Below the pieces are notes generated by a model. That model had not been told where the DNA came from. It searched no databases and saw nothing but the letters and a program-made list of their open reading frames with translations. Of a stretch of 64,000 nucleotides of DNA, positions 1 to 11,080 are shown one piece after another. This stretch comes from Psychromarinibacter sp048262455. Its GTDB lineage: Bacteria > Pseudomonadota > Alphaproteobacteria > Rhodobacterales > Rhodobacteraceae. The position numbers were made by a program, and so were the translations under genes. How positions within the stretch are numbered: the first letter of the stretch is position 1; each line of letters begins with the position of its first letter. The DNA lies in contig JBLXFD010000003.1 of the NCBI GenBank assembly GCA_048262455.1, forward strand, positions 62,001-126,000, written 5' to 3'.

Positions 1-333
1 GGTATGCACCTCCTCCATCTTGCGGATGAAGTGCAGGATCGAGGCGCCGTTGATGTCCCAGCCCTTCTGGAAGTCGGTCTCGCTCTCGCCCGACACGATG
101 GCGGCGAGGTGGAAGATCACGTCGTACTTCGCCTCCACCAGCGCGGTCACGTCGTCCGGCTCGCCCAGCTGGCCGGCGATGCGGTGCTCGGCCGGCGCGC
201 CGTTCTCGGGGAAGACCATGTCGAACAGCGACACCTCGATGTCGTGGTCGCCGTCCAGCCCTTCCGCCGCCAGGTGCCGGGCCAGTTTCTGGCCGACCAT
301 GCCGCCGCCGCCGATGATCAGAATCCGTTTCAT
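1..333 (-). CDS. NAD-dependent epimerase/dehydratase-family protein, DenD-like (3' end beyond window)
   Basis: This partial gene gives the first 111 residues; the rest lies outside the window. The N-terminus MKRILIIGGGGMVGQKLA is a Rossmann GxxGxxG dinucleotide-binding site, followed by a segment with FHLAAIVSGESE, the conserved beta4 region of extended SDRs. The wording resembles D-erythronate dehydrogenase (DenD), which oxidises C4 sugar acids, but the catalytic YxxxK is not in the window. The ATG lies behind a GGGG-containing ribosome site. It is transcribed divergently from a sugar-acid catabolic operon, which fits a role in acid-sugar metabolism. Substrate is inferred only. Confidence 0.75.
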   Translation of the reverse strand, partial: MKRILIIGGGGMVGQKLARHLAAEGLDGDHDIEVSLFDMVFPENGAPAEHRIAGQLGEPDDVTALVEAKYDVIFHLAAIVSGESETDFQKGWDINGASILHFIRKMEEVHT

Positions 334-426
334 GTGGGTCCCCTTCGCGTGCCCGTTTTCTGCCGCCGGCGACCCTAGCTTTTTCGCGAGCGATGGAATA
401 GGGCTGACCTGCACGACGGGTGGCGT

Positions 427-438
427 ATGATGTATCAT
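427..438. promoter_or_regulatory. Short inverted repeat, candidate operator of the sugar-acid operon
   Basis: ATGAT-GT-ATCAT is a perfect 5-bp inverted repeat about 33 bp upstream of the SDR start in the divergent intergenic region. Its size resembles operators of GntR/FadR-type regulators that control sugar-acid operons. No regulator gene lies in the window, so the assignment is inference. Confidence 0.3.
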
Positions 439-471
439 CTGCCAAGACCCTGCGATCAGGAGGATATTTTC

Positions 472-1209
472 ATGACGACGGAACGGCTTGCAGGGAAACG
501 GGCCTTGGTGACGGCCGGCGGGCAGGGAATTGGCCGCGCCGCCGTCCTGGCCATGGCAGAGGCCGGGGCCGAGGTGATTGCCACCGATATCAACGAGGAC
601 GCGCTGGCGGGATTCGACCACCCGCGCATCAGCACCCGGCCGCTCGACGTGATGGACCCCGAGGCGGTGAAGACCGTCGTCGCCGAGGTCCGCCCGAGCG
701 TGCTGTTCAACTGCGCCGGCTACGTCCACGGCGGCACCGTGATGGAGGCGACCGAGGAAGACTGGGACTTCGCCTTCAACCTCAACGCCCGCGCCATGTT
801 CCGCACCATCCGCGCCGCGCTGCCGGGGATGCTGGAGGACGGCGGCGGGTCGATCGTCAACATGGCCTCGCTGGCCTCGTCGATGAAGGGCGTGCCGAAC
901 CGCTGCGTCTACGGCGCCAGCAAGGCGGCGGTGATCGGGCTGACCAAGGCGGTGGCCGCCGACTACGTGACCAAGGGCATCCGCTGCAACGCGATCTGCC
1001 CCGGCACCGTCGAAAGCCCCAGCCTGCACGAGCGGCTGCGCGCCACCGGCGACTACGAGGCGGCGATGAAGTCCTTCGTCGCGCGTCAGCCCATGGGCCG
1101 TCTGGCCCAGCCCGAAGAAATCGCGGCGCTGGTGGTCTACCTTTCTTCCGACGAAAGCGCCTTCGTCTCTGGCCAGGCCTACGCCATCGACGGCGGCTGG
1201 TCGATTTGA
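472..1209 (+). CDS. SDR oxidoreductase, probable 2-keto-3-deoxy sugar-acid 4-dehydrogenase
   Basis: This 245-residue classical short-chain dehydrogenase has the glycine motif TAGGQGIGR near residue 15, NCAG near 80, and the YGASK catalytic tetrad element. The text closely resembles 2-keto-3-deoxy-L-fuconate dehydrogenase and the related L-2-keto-3-deoxypentonate 4-dehydrogenase, which oxidise C4 of a ketodeoxy acid so that an FAH enzyme can hydrolyse the diketo product. The start at 472 was chosen because an AGGAGG-type site lies 6-10 bases upstream; an in-frame ATG at 427 has no such site. It is the first gene of a three-gene operon, with a 15-bp gap to the dehydratase. Confidence 0.8.
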   Translation: MTTERLAGKRALVTAGGQGIGRAAVLAMAEAGAEVIATDINEDALAGFDHPRISTRPLDVMDPEAVKTVVAEVRPSVLFNCAGYVHGGTVMEATEEDWDFAFNLNARAMFRTIRAALPGMLEDGGGSIVNMASLASSMKGVPNRCVYGASKAAVIGLTKAVAADYVTKGIRCNAICPGTVESPSLHERLRATGDYEAAMKSFVARQPMGRLAQPEEIAALVVYLSSDESAFVSGQAYAIDGGWSI

Positions 1210-1224
1210 TCCAAGGATAAGCAC

Positions 1225-3009
1225 ATGTCCGACAAACCCAAGCTTCGCTCGCGCCTCTGGTTCGACAATCCCGACGACCGCGAGATGACCGCGCTGTATC
1301 TCGAGCGCTACCTGAACTACGGGCTGACCCGCGAGGAGCTGCAGTCGGGCAAGCCGATCATCGGCATCGCCCAGACCGGCAGCGACCTGTCCCCCTGCAA
1401 CCGCCACCACATCGAGCTGGCCAAGCGCGTGCGCGACGGCGTTGCGGCGGCCGGCGGCACGGTGATGGAGATCCCGGTGCATCCGATCCAGGAGACCGGC
1501 AAGCGGCCCACCGCCTCGCTGGACCGCAACCTTGCCTACCTCAGCCTGGTGGAATCGCTGTTCGGCTATCCCATCGACGGCGTGGTGCTGAACATCGGCT
1601 GCGACAAGACCACCCCGGCCCTGCTGATGGCCGCCGCCACCGTGGGCATTCCCGCCATCGCCCTGTCGGTCGGCCCCATGCTGAACGGCTGGTTCCGCGG
1701 CCAGCGCACCGGGTCCGGCACCATCGTCTGGAAGGCGCGCGAACTGCTGGCGGCCGGCGAGATCGACGACGAGGGGTTCATGGAATTGGTCGCCTCGTCG
1801 GCGCCTTCCACCGGCTTCTGCAATACCATGGGCACCGCCTCGACCATGAACAGCCTGGCCGAGGCGCTGGGGATGCAGCTGCCCGGGTCCGCCGCGATTC
1901 CCGCGCCCTACCGCGAGCGCGGCCAGATGGCCTACGAGACCGGGCGCCGCGCGGTCGAGATGGTGAACGAGGACCTGACGCCCAAGCGGATCATGACCCG
2001 CGAGGCCTTCGAGAACGCCATCGTCGTCAACTCCGCCATCGGCGGGTCCACCAACGCGCCGATCCACCTGAACGGCGTGGCGCGGCACCTGGGGATCAAG
2101 CTGACCAACGACGACTGGCAGCGCATCGGCTACAACGTGCCGCTGCTGGTGAACCTGCAGCCGGCGGGCGAGTACCTGGGCGAGGACTACCACCGCGCCG
2201 GCGGCGTGCCCGCCGTGGTGGGCGAGCTGCTGGCCGAGGGGCTGCTTCCGCACCCCGATGCGCTGACCGCCAACGGCCGCACCATCGCCGAGAACTGCGA
2301 GGGCCGGCGCAGCGAGAACGCGGACGTCATCAAGACCGTCGCCGCGCCGATGCTGAAGGATGCCGGGTTCCTGAACCTCAAGGGCAACCTGTTCGACAGC
2401 GCGATCATGAAGACCAGCGTCATCAACGCCGAGTTCCGCCAGCGCTACCTTGAGAACCCCGACGATCCCATGGCCTTCGAGGGCCGCGCGGTGGTTTTCG
2501 ACGGGCCCGAGGACTTCCACAAGCGGATCGACGACCCGCAGCTGGAGATCGACGCACACTCGATCCTGATCATGCGCGGCGCGGGGCCCATCGGCTATCC
2601 CGGCGGCGCCGAGGTGGTGAACATGCGCCCGCCCTCCTACCTGCTGAAACAGGGCATCCACGCGCTGCCCTGCGTCGGCGACGGGCGGCAGTCGGGGACC
2701 TCGGGCTCGCCCTCGATCCTCAACGCCTCGCCCGAGGCGGCGGACGGCGGCGGGCTGGGGCTGGTGAAGACCGGCGACCGTGTCCGCATCGACCTGAAGA
2801 AGTGCACCGCCGACATGCTGCTGGACGACGCGGAACTGGCCACCCGCCGCGAGGCGCTGAACGGGCACAGCTTTGCCCCGCTCAGCCAGTCGCCCTGGCA
2901 GGAGATCTTCCGCGAGAAGGTGGAGCCGTTCAGCGAGGGCATGACCCTGCGCGGCGCCGACGCCTACCAGGAAATCGCCCGCAAGCACACGCCGCGCGAC
3001 AACCATTGA
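1225..3009 (+). CDS. IlvD/Edd-family sugar-acid dehydratase (L-arabonate dehydratase type)
   Basis: This 594-residue protein belongs to the Fe-S-dependent IlvD/Edd dehydratases, which convert aldonic acids to 2-keto-3-deoxy acids. The three expected cluster cysteines are visible: C58 (DLSPCNRHH), C126 (NIGCDKTTPA) and C199 (GFCNTMGTAS), spaced as in the structurally studied L-arabonate dehydratase of Rhizobium; D127-K128 follow C126. Sitting between a ketodeoxy-acid dehydrogenase and an FAH hydrolase, it would supply the ketodeoxy acid. L-arabonate or a related pentonate/fuconate is the likely substrate, but the sequence alone cannot choose. IlvD itself is less likely given the neighbours. 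Confidence 0.85.
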   Translation: MSDKPKLRSRLWFDNPDDREMTALYLERYLNYGLTREELQSGKPIIGIAQTGSDLSPCNRHHIELAKRVRDGVAAAGGTVMEIPVHPIQETGKRPTASLDRNLAYLSLVESLFGYPIDGVVLNIGCDKTTPALLMAAATVGIPAIALSVGPMLNGWFRGQRTGSGTIVWKARELLAAGEIDDEGFMELVASSAPSTGFCNTMGTASTMNSLAEALGMQLPGSAAIPAPYRERGQMAYETGRRAVEMVNEDLTPKRIMTREAFENAIVVNSAIGGSTNAPIHLNGVARHLGIKLTNDDWQRIGYNVPLLVNLQPAGEYLGEDYHRAGGVPAVVGELLAEGLLPHPDALTANGRTIAENCEGRRSENADVIKTVAAPMLKDAGFLNLKGNLFDSAIMKTSVINAEFRQRYLENPDDPMAFEGRAVVFDGPEDFHKRIDDPQLEIDAHSILIMRGAGPIGYPGGAEVVNMRPPSYLLKQGIHALPCVGDGRQSGTSGSPSILNASPEAADGGGLGLVKTGDRVRIDLKKCTADMLLDDAELATRREALNGHSFAPLSQSPWQEIFREKVEPFSEGMTLRGADAYQEIARKHTPRDNH

Positions 3010-3069
3010 ACTGCCGGCCGGCCCCGGACTGCCCGGGCCGGCCCTATCCATGACCAAAGGAGACACTGC

Positions 3070-3915
3070 ATGAAACTCTGCCGCTACGGTGAACCCGGCA
3101 AGGAAAAACCCGGCCTGATCGACGACGAAGGCCAGATCCGCGACCTCAGCCCCCACGTGGGCGACATCTCCGGCGACGTGCTGGGCGACGCCGGGCTGGA
3201 GCGTCTGCGCGGCATCGACGTCAAGACGCTGTCGGTGGTGCAGACCAAGCCGCGCTTCGGCCCCTGCGTGGGCGGCACCGGCAAGTTCATGTGCATCGGC
3301 CTGAACTACTCCGACCACGCCGCCGAGACCGGCGCGGACATTCCCGAGCACCCGATCCTCTTCATGAAGGCCACCTCGGCCATCGTCGGCCCGAACGACG
3401 ACGTTGTGATGCCCCGCGGGTCGACCCACACCGACTGGGAGGTCGAGCTGGGCGTGGTGATCGGCAAGAAGTGCAAGTACGTCTCCGAGGAAGACGCGCT
3501 GGACTACGTGGCCGGCTACTGCACCATCAACGACGTGTCCGAGCGGCACTTCCAGGCCAAGATCTCGGGCCAGTGGACCAAGGGCAAGTCCTGCGACACC
3601 TTCGGCCCCACCGGCCCCTGGATGGTGACCCGCGACGAGGTCGAGGACCCGCAGAACCTGGACATGTGGCTGGATGTCAACGGCAAGCGCATGCAGAACG
3701 GCAACACGAAGACGATGATCTTCACCGTGGCGCAGGTGATCTCGCACCTGTCACAGCTGTTCACGCTGCACCCGGGCGACATCATCTCCACCGGCACGCC
3801 TCCGGGCGTCGGGCTGGGGATGAAGCCGGAGCCGGTGTACCTGAAGGAAGGCGACGTCATGACCCTGGGCATCCAGGGGCTGGGCGAGCAGAAGCAGACG
3901 GTGAAGGCGGACTGA
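3070..3915 (+). CDS. Fumarylacetoacetate hydrolase family protein, probable 2,4-diketo-3-deoxy acid hydrolase
   Basis: This 281-residue protein has an FAH N-terminal domain (about 1-70) and a catalytic FAH domain with MCIGLNYSDHAAETG, the DWEVELGVVIG metal-binding stretch and GDIISTGTPPGVG near the C-terminus. FAH members cleave C-C bonds in beta-diketo acids. In the L-fucose and alternative pentose routes such enzymes split 2,4-diketo-3-deoxy acids to pyruvate plus lactate or glycolate. An AGGAGA site precedes the ATG. Last gene of the operon, ending at a hairpin followed by a T-run. Role inferred from the operon. Confidence 0.85.
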   Translation: MKLCRYGEPGKEKPGLIDDEGQIRDLSPHVGDISGDVLGDAGLERLRGIDVKTLSVVQTKPRFGPCVGGTGKFMCIGLNYSDHAAETGADIPEHPILFMKATSAIVGPNDDVVMPRGSTHTDWEVELGVVIGKKCKYVSEEDALDYVAGYCTINDVSERHFQAKISGQWTKGKSCDTFGPTGPWMVTRDEVEDPQNLDMWLDVNGKRMQNGNTKTMIFTVAQVISHLSQLFTLHPGDIISTGTPPGVGLGMKPEPVYLKEGDVMTLGIQGLGEQKQTVKAD

Positions 3916-3939
3916 TTTCTTCCGCCTGACGGGATTAGG

Positions 3940-3966
3940 GGGCGCGGCGATGGCTGCGCCCTTTTC
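3940..3966 (+). terminator. Rho-independent terminator after the FAH gene
   Basis: A 9-bp stem with one mismatch (GGGCGCGGC / GCTGCGCCC), a GATG loop and then TTTTCCTTT, 25 bases after the FAH stop codon. It closes the sugar-acid operon. Confidence 0.6.
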
Positions 3967-3996
3967 CTTTGCGGTGCAGAGCCGCGCAGCGCCGGG

Positions 3997-4147
3997 CCGC
4001 GGTGCGGCGATCCTGCTTTTGAGCAGCAGCGCTTTATCTCCGCCAAGGTCGAGCTACTGCCGAGCGTCTCGATGGCCCCACCAAATCGCCGTGCCGGGGG
4101 GCGGCCCGGCGATGCGCGGCGGGCCTGCGGCCCTTGGTTCCGCGCGA
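3997..4147. repeat. Direct repeat copy 1 (151 bp)
   Basis: First copy of a roughly 151-bp imperfect direct repeat lying 192 bp upstream of copy 2. Both start with CCGCGGTGCGGCGATCCTG, share the blocks AGCAGCAGCGCTTTAT and GAGCTACTGCCGAGCGTC, and end near TTCCGCGCG. The whole 3916-4346 interval (431 bp) contains no convincing gene: minus-strand ORFs crossing it merely translate the repeat twice. Confidence 0.8.
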
Positions 4148-4188
4148 GCAAAGAGCGTGTGTTGGGGAAGGATGCTGGGGCGGAGTGG

Positions 4189-4339
4189 CCGCGGTGCGGC
4201 GATCCTGCCTGCGGGCAGCAGCGCTTTATGTCCGCCAAGATCGAGCTACTGCCGAGCGTCCCACCGGCCCCAACCAGATCGCCGTGCCGGGGGGCGGCTC
4301 GGTGATGCGCGGCGGGCCTGCGGCCCTTGATTCCGCGCG
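4189..4339. repeat. Direct repeat copy 2 (151 bp)
   Basis: Second copy of the element described at 3997-4147. Differences are scattered single substitutions plus slightly altered bases in the segment after GATCCTGC. It ends about 10 bp before the stop codon of the alpha/beta hydrolase on the opposite strand. Confidence 0.8.
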
Positions 4340-4346
4340 GGGAACC

Positions 4347-5291
4347 TCAGCCCGCCGCGGCTTCCGACCCGAACCACGCGCCCAGCTGCGCCATCACCCG
4401 GGCGCGGGTCTCGGGCGCCTCCATCAGCACCTCGTGCTCTGCCCCCTCCACCAGTTCCAGCCGCCCCCCCGGCCAGCGCGCCATGCGGTCGTGGATCGGG
4501 GCGAGGTCGACGATCCGCTCGTTGGTGCCGAGGAAGGTCAGCGCCGGAACCGTCGGTGACGGGCGGCGGGCGAGGCGGCGGGTTTCGCTCAGCGCCTCGT
4601 AGACCCAGTGCAGGCTTGGCCCGCCCAGCGACAGCTCCGGGTGCGTGGTGACCTGCCGCAGCATATCGTCCCACATCTCGCGGTCGGTGGTCAGGACGTT
4701 GCCCTCGAAGGCCGCCTCGGCGAGATAGCTGGCCGCCCGGGTGCCCGGCGCGTACCTGTGCCCGAACCCCAGCAGCCGCGAGGCCCAGGACAGCGACCAT
4801 GCCGCCGGCCGCAGCGCCCCCTGCACCCTTATCCCCCACATCGGTGCCGAGAAGACCGCGGCGCGCACCGGCAGGTCCTCGACCAGCGCGCGCAGGCCGA
4901 TCGCCCCGCCCATGGAGTGGGCCAGCAGGTAGTAGGGCTCGGCCATTCCCGCCCCGCGCACCGCCGCCAGCAGCGCGGCCACGTCGAACTGGTAGTCGGT
5001 GAAATCCGTCACATGCCCGGTGGCGCCGTCATCCAACGCCCGGTCCGACAGCCCCTGCCCGCGCCAGTCGATGGTGGCGCAGCCCAGCCCCAGCGCCGCC
5101 AGGTCCTGGACGGTGCGGCCGTACTTCTCGCAATACTCGGTGCGGCCCGGGAACAGCAGCACGGTGCCGGCCGCGCCGCCGGGCCAGAGCGCCACCCGCA
5201 GCCGCGCCCCGTCCTCTGCCTGCACCCAGAGCGCCTGCGCCGGCGGCACCCCCCCGGCCACGTCGGCGAAATAGGGGGCTGCCCGGCTCAT
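4347..5291 (-). CDS. Alpha/beta hydrolase, lysophospholipase (PldB)-like
   Basis: This 314-residue alpha/beta hydrolase has the nucleophile elbow AHSMGG at about residue 125, an early GRTEYCEKYG segment typical of the monoglyceride lipase/lysophospholipase L2 group, and a late EGAEHEVLME stretch that carries the likely catalytic His. It should hydrolyse an acyl ester at the membrane or in the cytosol; there is no signal peptide. It starts one base after the stop of the upstream SCP2 gene on the same strand, so the two are probably co-transcribed. Confidence 0.85.
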   Translation of the reverse strand: MSRAAPYFADVAGGVPPAQALWVQAEDGARLRVALWPGGAAGTVLLFPGRTEYCEKYGRTVQDLAALGLGCATIDWRGQGLSDRALDDGATGHVTDFTDYQFDVAALLAAVRGAGMAEPYYLLAHSMGGAIGLRALVEDLPVRAAVFSAPMWGIRVQGALRPAAWSLSWASRLLGFGHRYAPGTRAASYLAEAAFEGNVLTTDREMWDDMLRQVTTHPELSLGGPSLHWVYEALSETRRLARRPSPTVPALTFLGTNERIVDLAPIHDRMARWPGGRLELVEGAEHEVLMEAPETRARVMAQLGAWFGSEAAAG

Positions 5292-5292
5292 C

Positions 5293-5580
5293 TCAGCTGA
5301 TGACCGAGCCCAGCTGCATCGCCATTCCCATGTCGCCGTCGACGCTGAGCTTGCCCGTCATGAAGGCGGAGGTGGGATCGAGGCTGCCGTCGAGGATGGC
5401 GCGGAAGGTCTCGGCGTCGGAGGTCAGGGTGACGTCCGCCTCCTCGTCCGCCGCGCGCACGCCTTCCGAATCGAACATGATGCTGCCCTCGTCCTCGATG
5501 ACGAACTTGGCGCGGCCCTCGAACTCGCCGCTGTGCTTTTCGGACAGCGCCGCAACGGCGGTATCGATCACTTCGCTCAT
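5293..5580 (-). CDS. SCP2 sterol-binding domain protein
   Basis: This 95-residue protein is a stand-alone SCP2 domain, with the typical beta strands (KFVIEDEGSIMFD, ADVTLTSDAETFRAIL) and the terminal GKLSVDGDMGMAMQLG motif. SCP2 domains form a hydrophobic pocket for lipids or acyl-CoA; the bacterial single-domain forms have no settled function. The MSEV start was chosen because the family begins there; longer readings extend into the divergent promoter. It lies directly upstream of the lysophospholipase-like hydrolase, suggesting a lipid-related pair. Confidence 0.85.
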   Translation of the reverse strand: MSEVIDTAVAALSEKHSGEFEGRAKFVIEDEGSIMFDSEGVRAADEEADVTLTSDAETFRAILDGSLDPTSAFMTGKLSVDGDMGMAMQLGSVIS

Positions 5581-5650
5581 GTCTAGGGCTCCTTGGATTG
5601 TGACCCGCGGGGGGCTCGCATTTGGCTGCCTGCGCAGTATGATCCCTGTT

Positions 5651-6214
5651 ATGGGAAGTTTGTTGCGCTTGTGCAAATCTGTCGTGGCGGCATCGCTGAT
5701 TGCCGCCGGTACCACCGCCGGGGCGCAGCCCGCGGCGCCCGAGGAACTGCAGTCGCTGCTGGAGCAGCTGGCCGATCCCGGCACCCAGAACTGGCAGCAG
5801 ATCGAGCGGCGCATCCGCACCGAGTGGTCGCGCTCCGGCTCGCCCGCCATGGACCTGCTGCTGATGCGCGCCCGCGACGCGATGGAAGCGGACGACTGGG
5901 ACGCGGCGCTGGAGCATCTGACCGCGCTCACCGACCACGCGCCCGACTTCGCCGAGGGCTACAGCGACCGCGCCACCGTCTACTTCCGCCGCCAGCTGTA
6001 CGGCCCGGCGCTGGAGGATATCGCCCGCGCGCTGGCGCTGAACCCGGTGCAGTTCAACGCGCTGTCGGGCCTCGCGATCATCCTCGAGGAGACCGGCGAC
6101 AAGCGCCGCGCGCTGGAGGCGTGGAAGATGCTGGCCGAGGTCCACCCGCACCGGCCGGAAACCCAGGCCGCCATCGAGCGACTGGAAAAGGAGACCGGCG
6201 GCCAGCCGATCTAG
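5651..6214 (+). CDS. Exported tetratricopeptide repeat protein
   Basis: This protein of about 187 residues has an N-terminal signal peptide (MGSLLRLCKSVVAASLIAAG, probable cleavage near TAGAQP) and two to three TPR units, including ALEHLTALTDHAPDFAEGY and ALEDIARALALNPVQFNAL. It is probably a periplasmic scaffold. Start is uncertain: ATG at 5651 or 5639, neither with a clear ribosome site. A TATGAT hexamer at 5638 sits just upstream of 5651, so a leaderless transcript is possible. It is divergent from the SCP2 gene. Specific function unknown. Confidence 0.75.
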   Translation: MGSLLRLCKSVVAASLIAAGTTAGAQPAAPEELQSLLEQLADPGTQNWQQIERRIRTEWSRSGSPAMDLLLMRARDAMEADDWDAALEHLTALTDHAPDFAEGYSDRATVYFRRQLYGPALEDIARALALNPVQFNALSGLAIILEETGDKRRALEAWKMLAEVHPHRPETQAAIERLEKETGGQPI

Positions 6215-6356
6215 CCGCGCGGCCCCGGCGCTATACATCCCTCGAAGGGTCGACTAACCAGAAACCCTGAACGCAACCACCAAACCCCGGGCGCCCCCCG
6301 GCCGAGACGGCCGGCACGGCGCGGGATCTTCCCCGACCGGACACAGAGGCGACGCG

Positions 6357-9440
<3,084 letters not shown>

Positions 9441-9441
9441 C

Positions 9442-9822
9442 TTGACCGAAGCGGCTCGCGCCAGCATCCGCGTCGACAAGTGGCTGTGGTACGCGCGGTT
9501 CTTCAAGACGCGCGGGCTTGCCGCCAAGGTCGTCTCTGCGGGGCAGGTGCGGGTGGACGGCACCCGCATTGCCAAGCCCTCTCACGCCATTGCCCCCGGC
9601 GCCACCCTGACCTTCCCGCAGGGCAAGCGTATCCGGGTAGTGCGGATGATCGACCTGGGCACCCGCCGCGGCCCTGCCCCCGAGGCGCAGGCGCTCTACG
9701 ACGACCTGACGCCCGAGGCACCCGCGGCCCCGCCCCCGGCACCCGGCTACGACGGCGGCGGGCGCCCCACCAAGCGGGACCGCCGCAAAGGCGACGCCCT
9801 GCGCCAGACCGACCTTGAATGA
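9442..9822 (+). CDS. S4-domain RNA-binding protein (Hsp15/HslR-like)
   Basis: This 126-residue protein has an S4 RNA-binding domain at about 8-70 (IRVDKWLWYARFFKTRGLAA, then VDGTRIAKPSHAI). Hsp15-type proteins bind stalled 50S subunits carrying nascent chains. The start is TTG at 9442, one base after the helicase stop, giving strong translational coupling. The C-terminus is proline/alanine-rich and then basic (RPTKRDRRKGDALRQ), also typical of the family. Co-expression with the helicase points to RNA or ribosome quality control. Confidence 0.85.
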   Translation: MTEAARASIRVDKWLWYARFFKTRGLAAKVVSAGQVRVDGTRIAKPSHAIAPGATLTFPQGKRIRVVRMIDLGTRRGPAPEAQALYDDLTPEAPAAPPPAPGYDGGGRPTKRDRRKGDALRQTDLE

Positions 9823-9870
9823 TCCGGGCGGCTGTTCTAGCTACGGCCTGACCACGATCCGGATACGCCC

Positions 9871-10209
9871 ATGACCTACATCGTCAACGACGCCTGCATC
9901 GCCTGCAAATACACCGACTGCGTGGAAGTCTGCCCCGTGGACTGTTTCTACGAGGGCGAGAACATGCTGGTGATCCACCCCGACGAATGCATCGACTGCG
10001 GCGTCTGTGAACCCGAGTGCCCGGCCGAGGCGATCCTGCCGGATACCGAGCCCGACACCGAGAAATGGGTGGAGTTCAACCGGAAGTATTCCGAGCTTTG
10101 GCCGGTGATCGTGACCAAGAAGGACCCCCTGCCCGACGCGGAAGAGCGGGACGGGGAAAGCGGGAAGCTCGAGAAGTACTTTTCCGAGGCGCCCGGCGAG
10201 GGGGGCTGA
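9871..10209 (+). CDS. fdxA: 7Fe ferredoxin (3Fe-4S/4Fe-4S)
   Basis: This 112-residue ferredoxin has the FdxA cysteine pattern: CIACKYTDCVEVCPVDC with C9, C12, C17, C21 and C25, then CIDCGVCEPEC with C40, C43, C46 and C50. The longer C-terminal extension after the clusters (about residues 57-112) is characteristic of the Azotobacter FdI-type 7Fe ferredoxins. It serves as a low-potential electron carrier in the cytoplasm. It is followed by carD, an arrangement seen repeatedly in Rhodobacterales. Confidence 0.95.
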   Translation: MTYIVNDACIACKYTDCVEVCPVDCFYEGENMLVIHPDECIDCGVCEPECPAEAILPDTEPDTEKWVEFNRKYSELWPVIVTKKDPLPDAEERDGESGKLEKYFSEAPGEGG

Positions 10210-10280
10210 GCCCCGATTCGGCGGGTCAGCAGGGCTGACTTAACCAAGCACGCCCCGCCTGCGACAATTTGCTTTCGGCC

Positions 10281-10305
10281 AAACCCCTTATATAAGGGGT
10301 TTTTC
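10281..10305. terminator. 22-bp perfect palindrome with T-run between fdxA and carD
   Basis: AAACCCCTTAT followed immediately by its exact complement, then extra T residues, 72 bp after the fdxA stop. It can fold as a hairpin with a small AT-rich loop and run into TTTTT, so a terminator is the simplest reading; a symmetric protein site in the carD promoter is also possible. The rest of the 301-bp gap (10210-10510) holds AT-richer sequence around 10330-10380 that is probably the carD promoter region. Confidence 0.55.
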
Positions 10306-10510
10306 GCCGATGCCGATTTCGCCGCGCTTTAAATGGCCGGGCGTTTCTGCTATATCGCATTCTTATCGACGCTGACGATCCCATGTCATCTTCAGGAAGT
10401 GTTTCCTGAGGCTGGCTTTCTAGGCGCCGGTCGCGGGCTTGATCTGGGGGGTCCCGCACTGGTGGACGAATGCGTCACCGGTCCGCTGCGGGCCCGAGGA
10501 AGGATGCTGC

Positions 10511-11020
10511 ATGAGCAAAGCGAAAAAAATGGAATTTCGTCCCAACGATCACGTTGTATATCCGGCGCATGGCGTCGGCCAGATCGTCTCGATCGAGGAG
10601 CAGGAGATCGCCGGCATCAAGCTGGAGCTCTTCGTGATCTCCTTCGAGAAGGACAAGATGACCCTGCGCGTTCCCACCCACAAGGCGACCGAGGTAGGCA
10701 TGCGTTCGCTGTCGACCCCCGACATCGTCTCGCTGGCGATGAAGACGCTGAAGGGCAAGGCCAAGGTCAAGAAGGCCATGTGGTCGCGCCGGGCGCAGGA
10801 GTATGAGCAGAAGATCAACTCCGGTGACCTGATCGCCATCGCCGAGGTGGTGCGCGACCTGCACCGCACCGACGATCAGCGCGAGCAGTCCTATTCGGAA
10901 CGCCAGCTGTACGAGGCGGCGCTGGAACGTCTGACGCGCGAAGTCGCGGCGGTCTCCGGCTCTGACGAGACCTCGGCGCAGAAGCAGGTCGACGAAGTGC
11001 TGGTCAGCCGCGCCGCCTGA
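10511..11020 (+). CDS. carD: CarD-family RNA polymerase-binding transcription factor
   Basis: This 169-residue CarD/CdnL protein has an N-terminal RNA polymerase interaction domain (DHVVYPAHGVGQIVSIEE, a Tudor-like fold) and a helical DNA-binding C-terminal domain with WSRRAQEYEQKINSGD. In alphaproteobacteria CarD stabilises open complexes at housekeeping promoters, many of which lack the consensus T at -7. The ATG at 10511 is chosen because the family begins at the MEFRPND segment and a GAGGAAGGA site precedes it; an upstream ATG-less extension to 10439 is not conserved-looking. Confidence 0.93.
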   Translation: MSKAKKMEFRPNDHVVYPAHGVGQIVSIEEQEIAGIKLELFVISFEKDKMTLRVPTHKATEVGMRSLSTPDIVSLAMKTLKGKAKVKKAMWSRRAQEYEQKINSGDLIAIAEVVRDLHRTDDQREQSYSERQLYEAALERLTREVAAVSGSDETSAQKQVDEVLVSRAA

Positions 11021-11043
11021 GGCGGTGACACGGCCGAAGATTG

Positions 11044-11074
11044 AAACCGCCGTCCCCCTGGGGCGGCGGTTTTT
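11044..11074. terminator. Bidirectional terminator between carD and the MBL-fold gene
   Basis: A strong stem, AAACCGCCG-T-CCCC paired with GGGGCGGCGGTTT, ends in a T-run on the plus strand and begins with A residues, so it could serve both convergent genes. It lies 23 bp after carD and 7 bp from the end of the opposite gene. Confidence 0.8.
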
Positions 11075-11080
11075 CTTTGG

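Noticed and set aside
3516..4238. A minus-strand frame with an internal duplicated peptide (RNQGPQARRAS-type)
   Set aside because: The duplicated peptide is the direct repeat translated, and the rest is antisense to the FAH gene.
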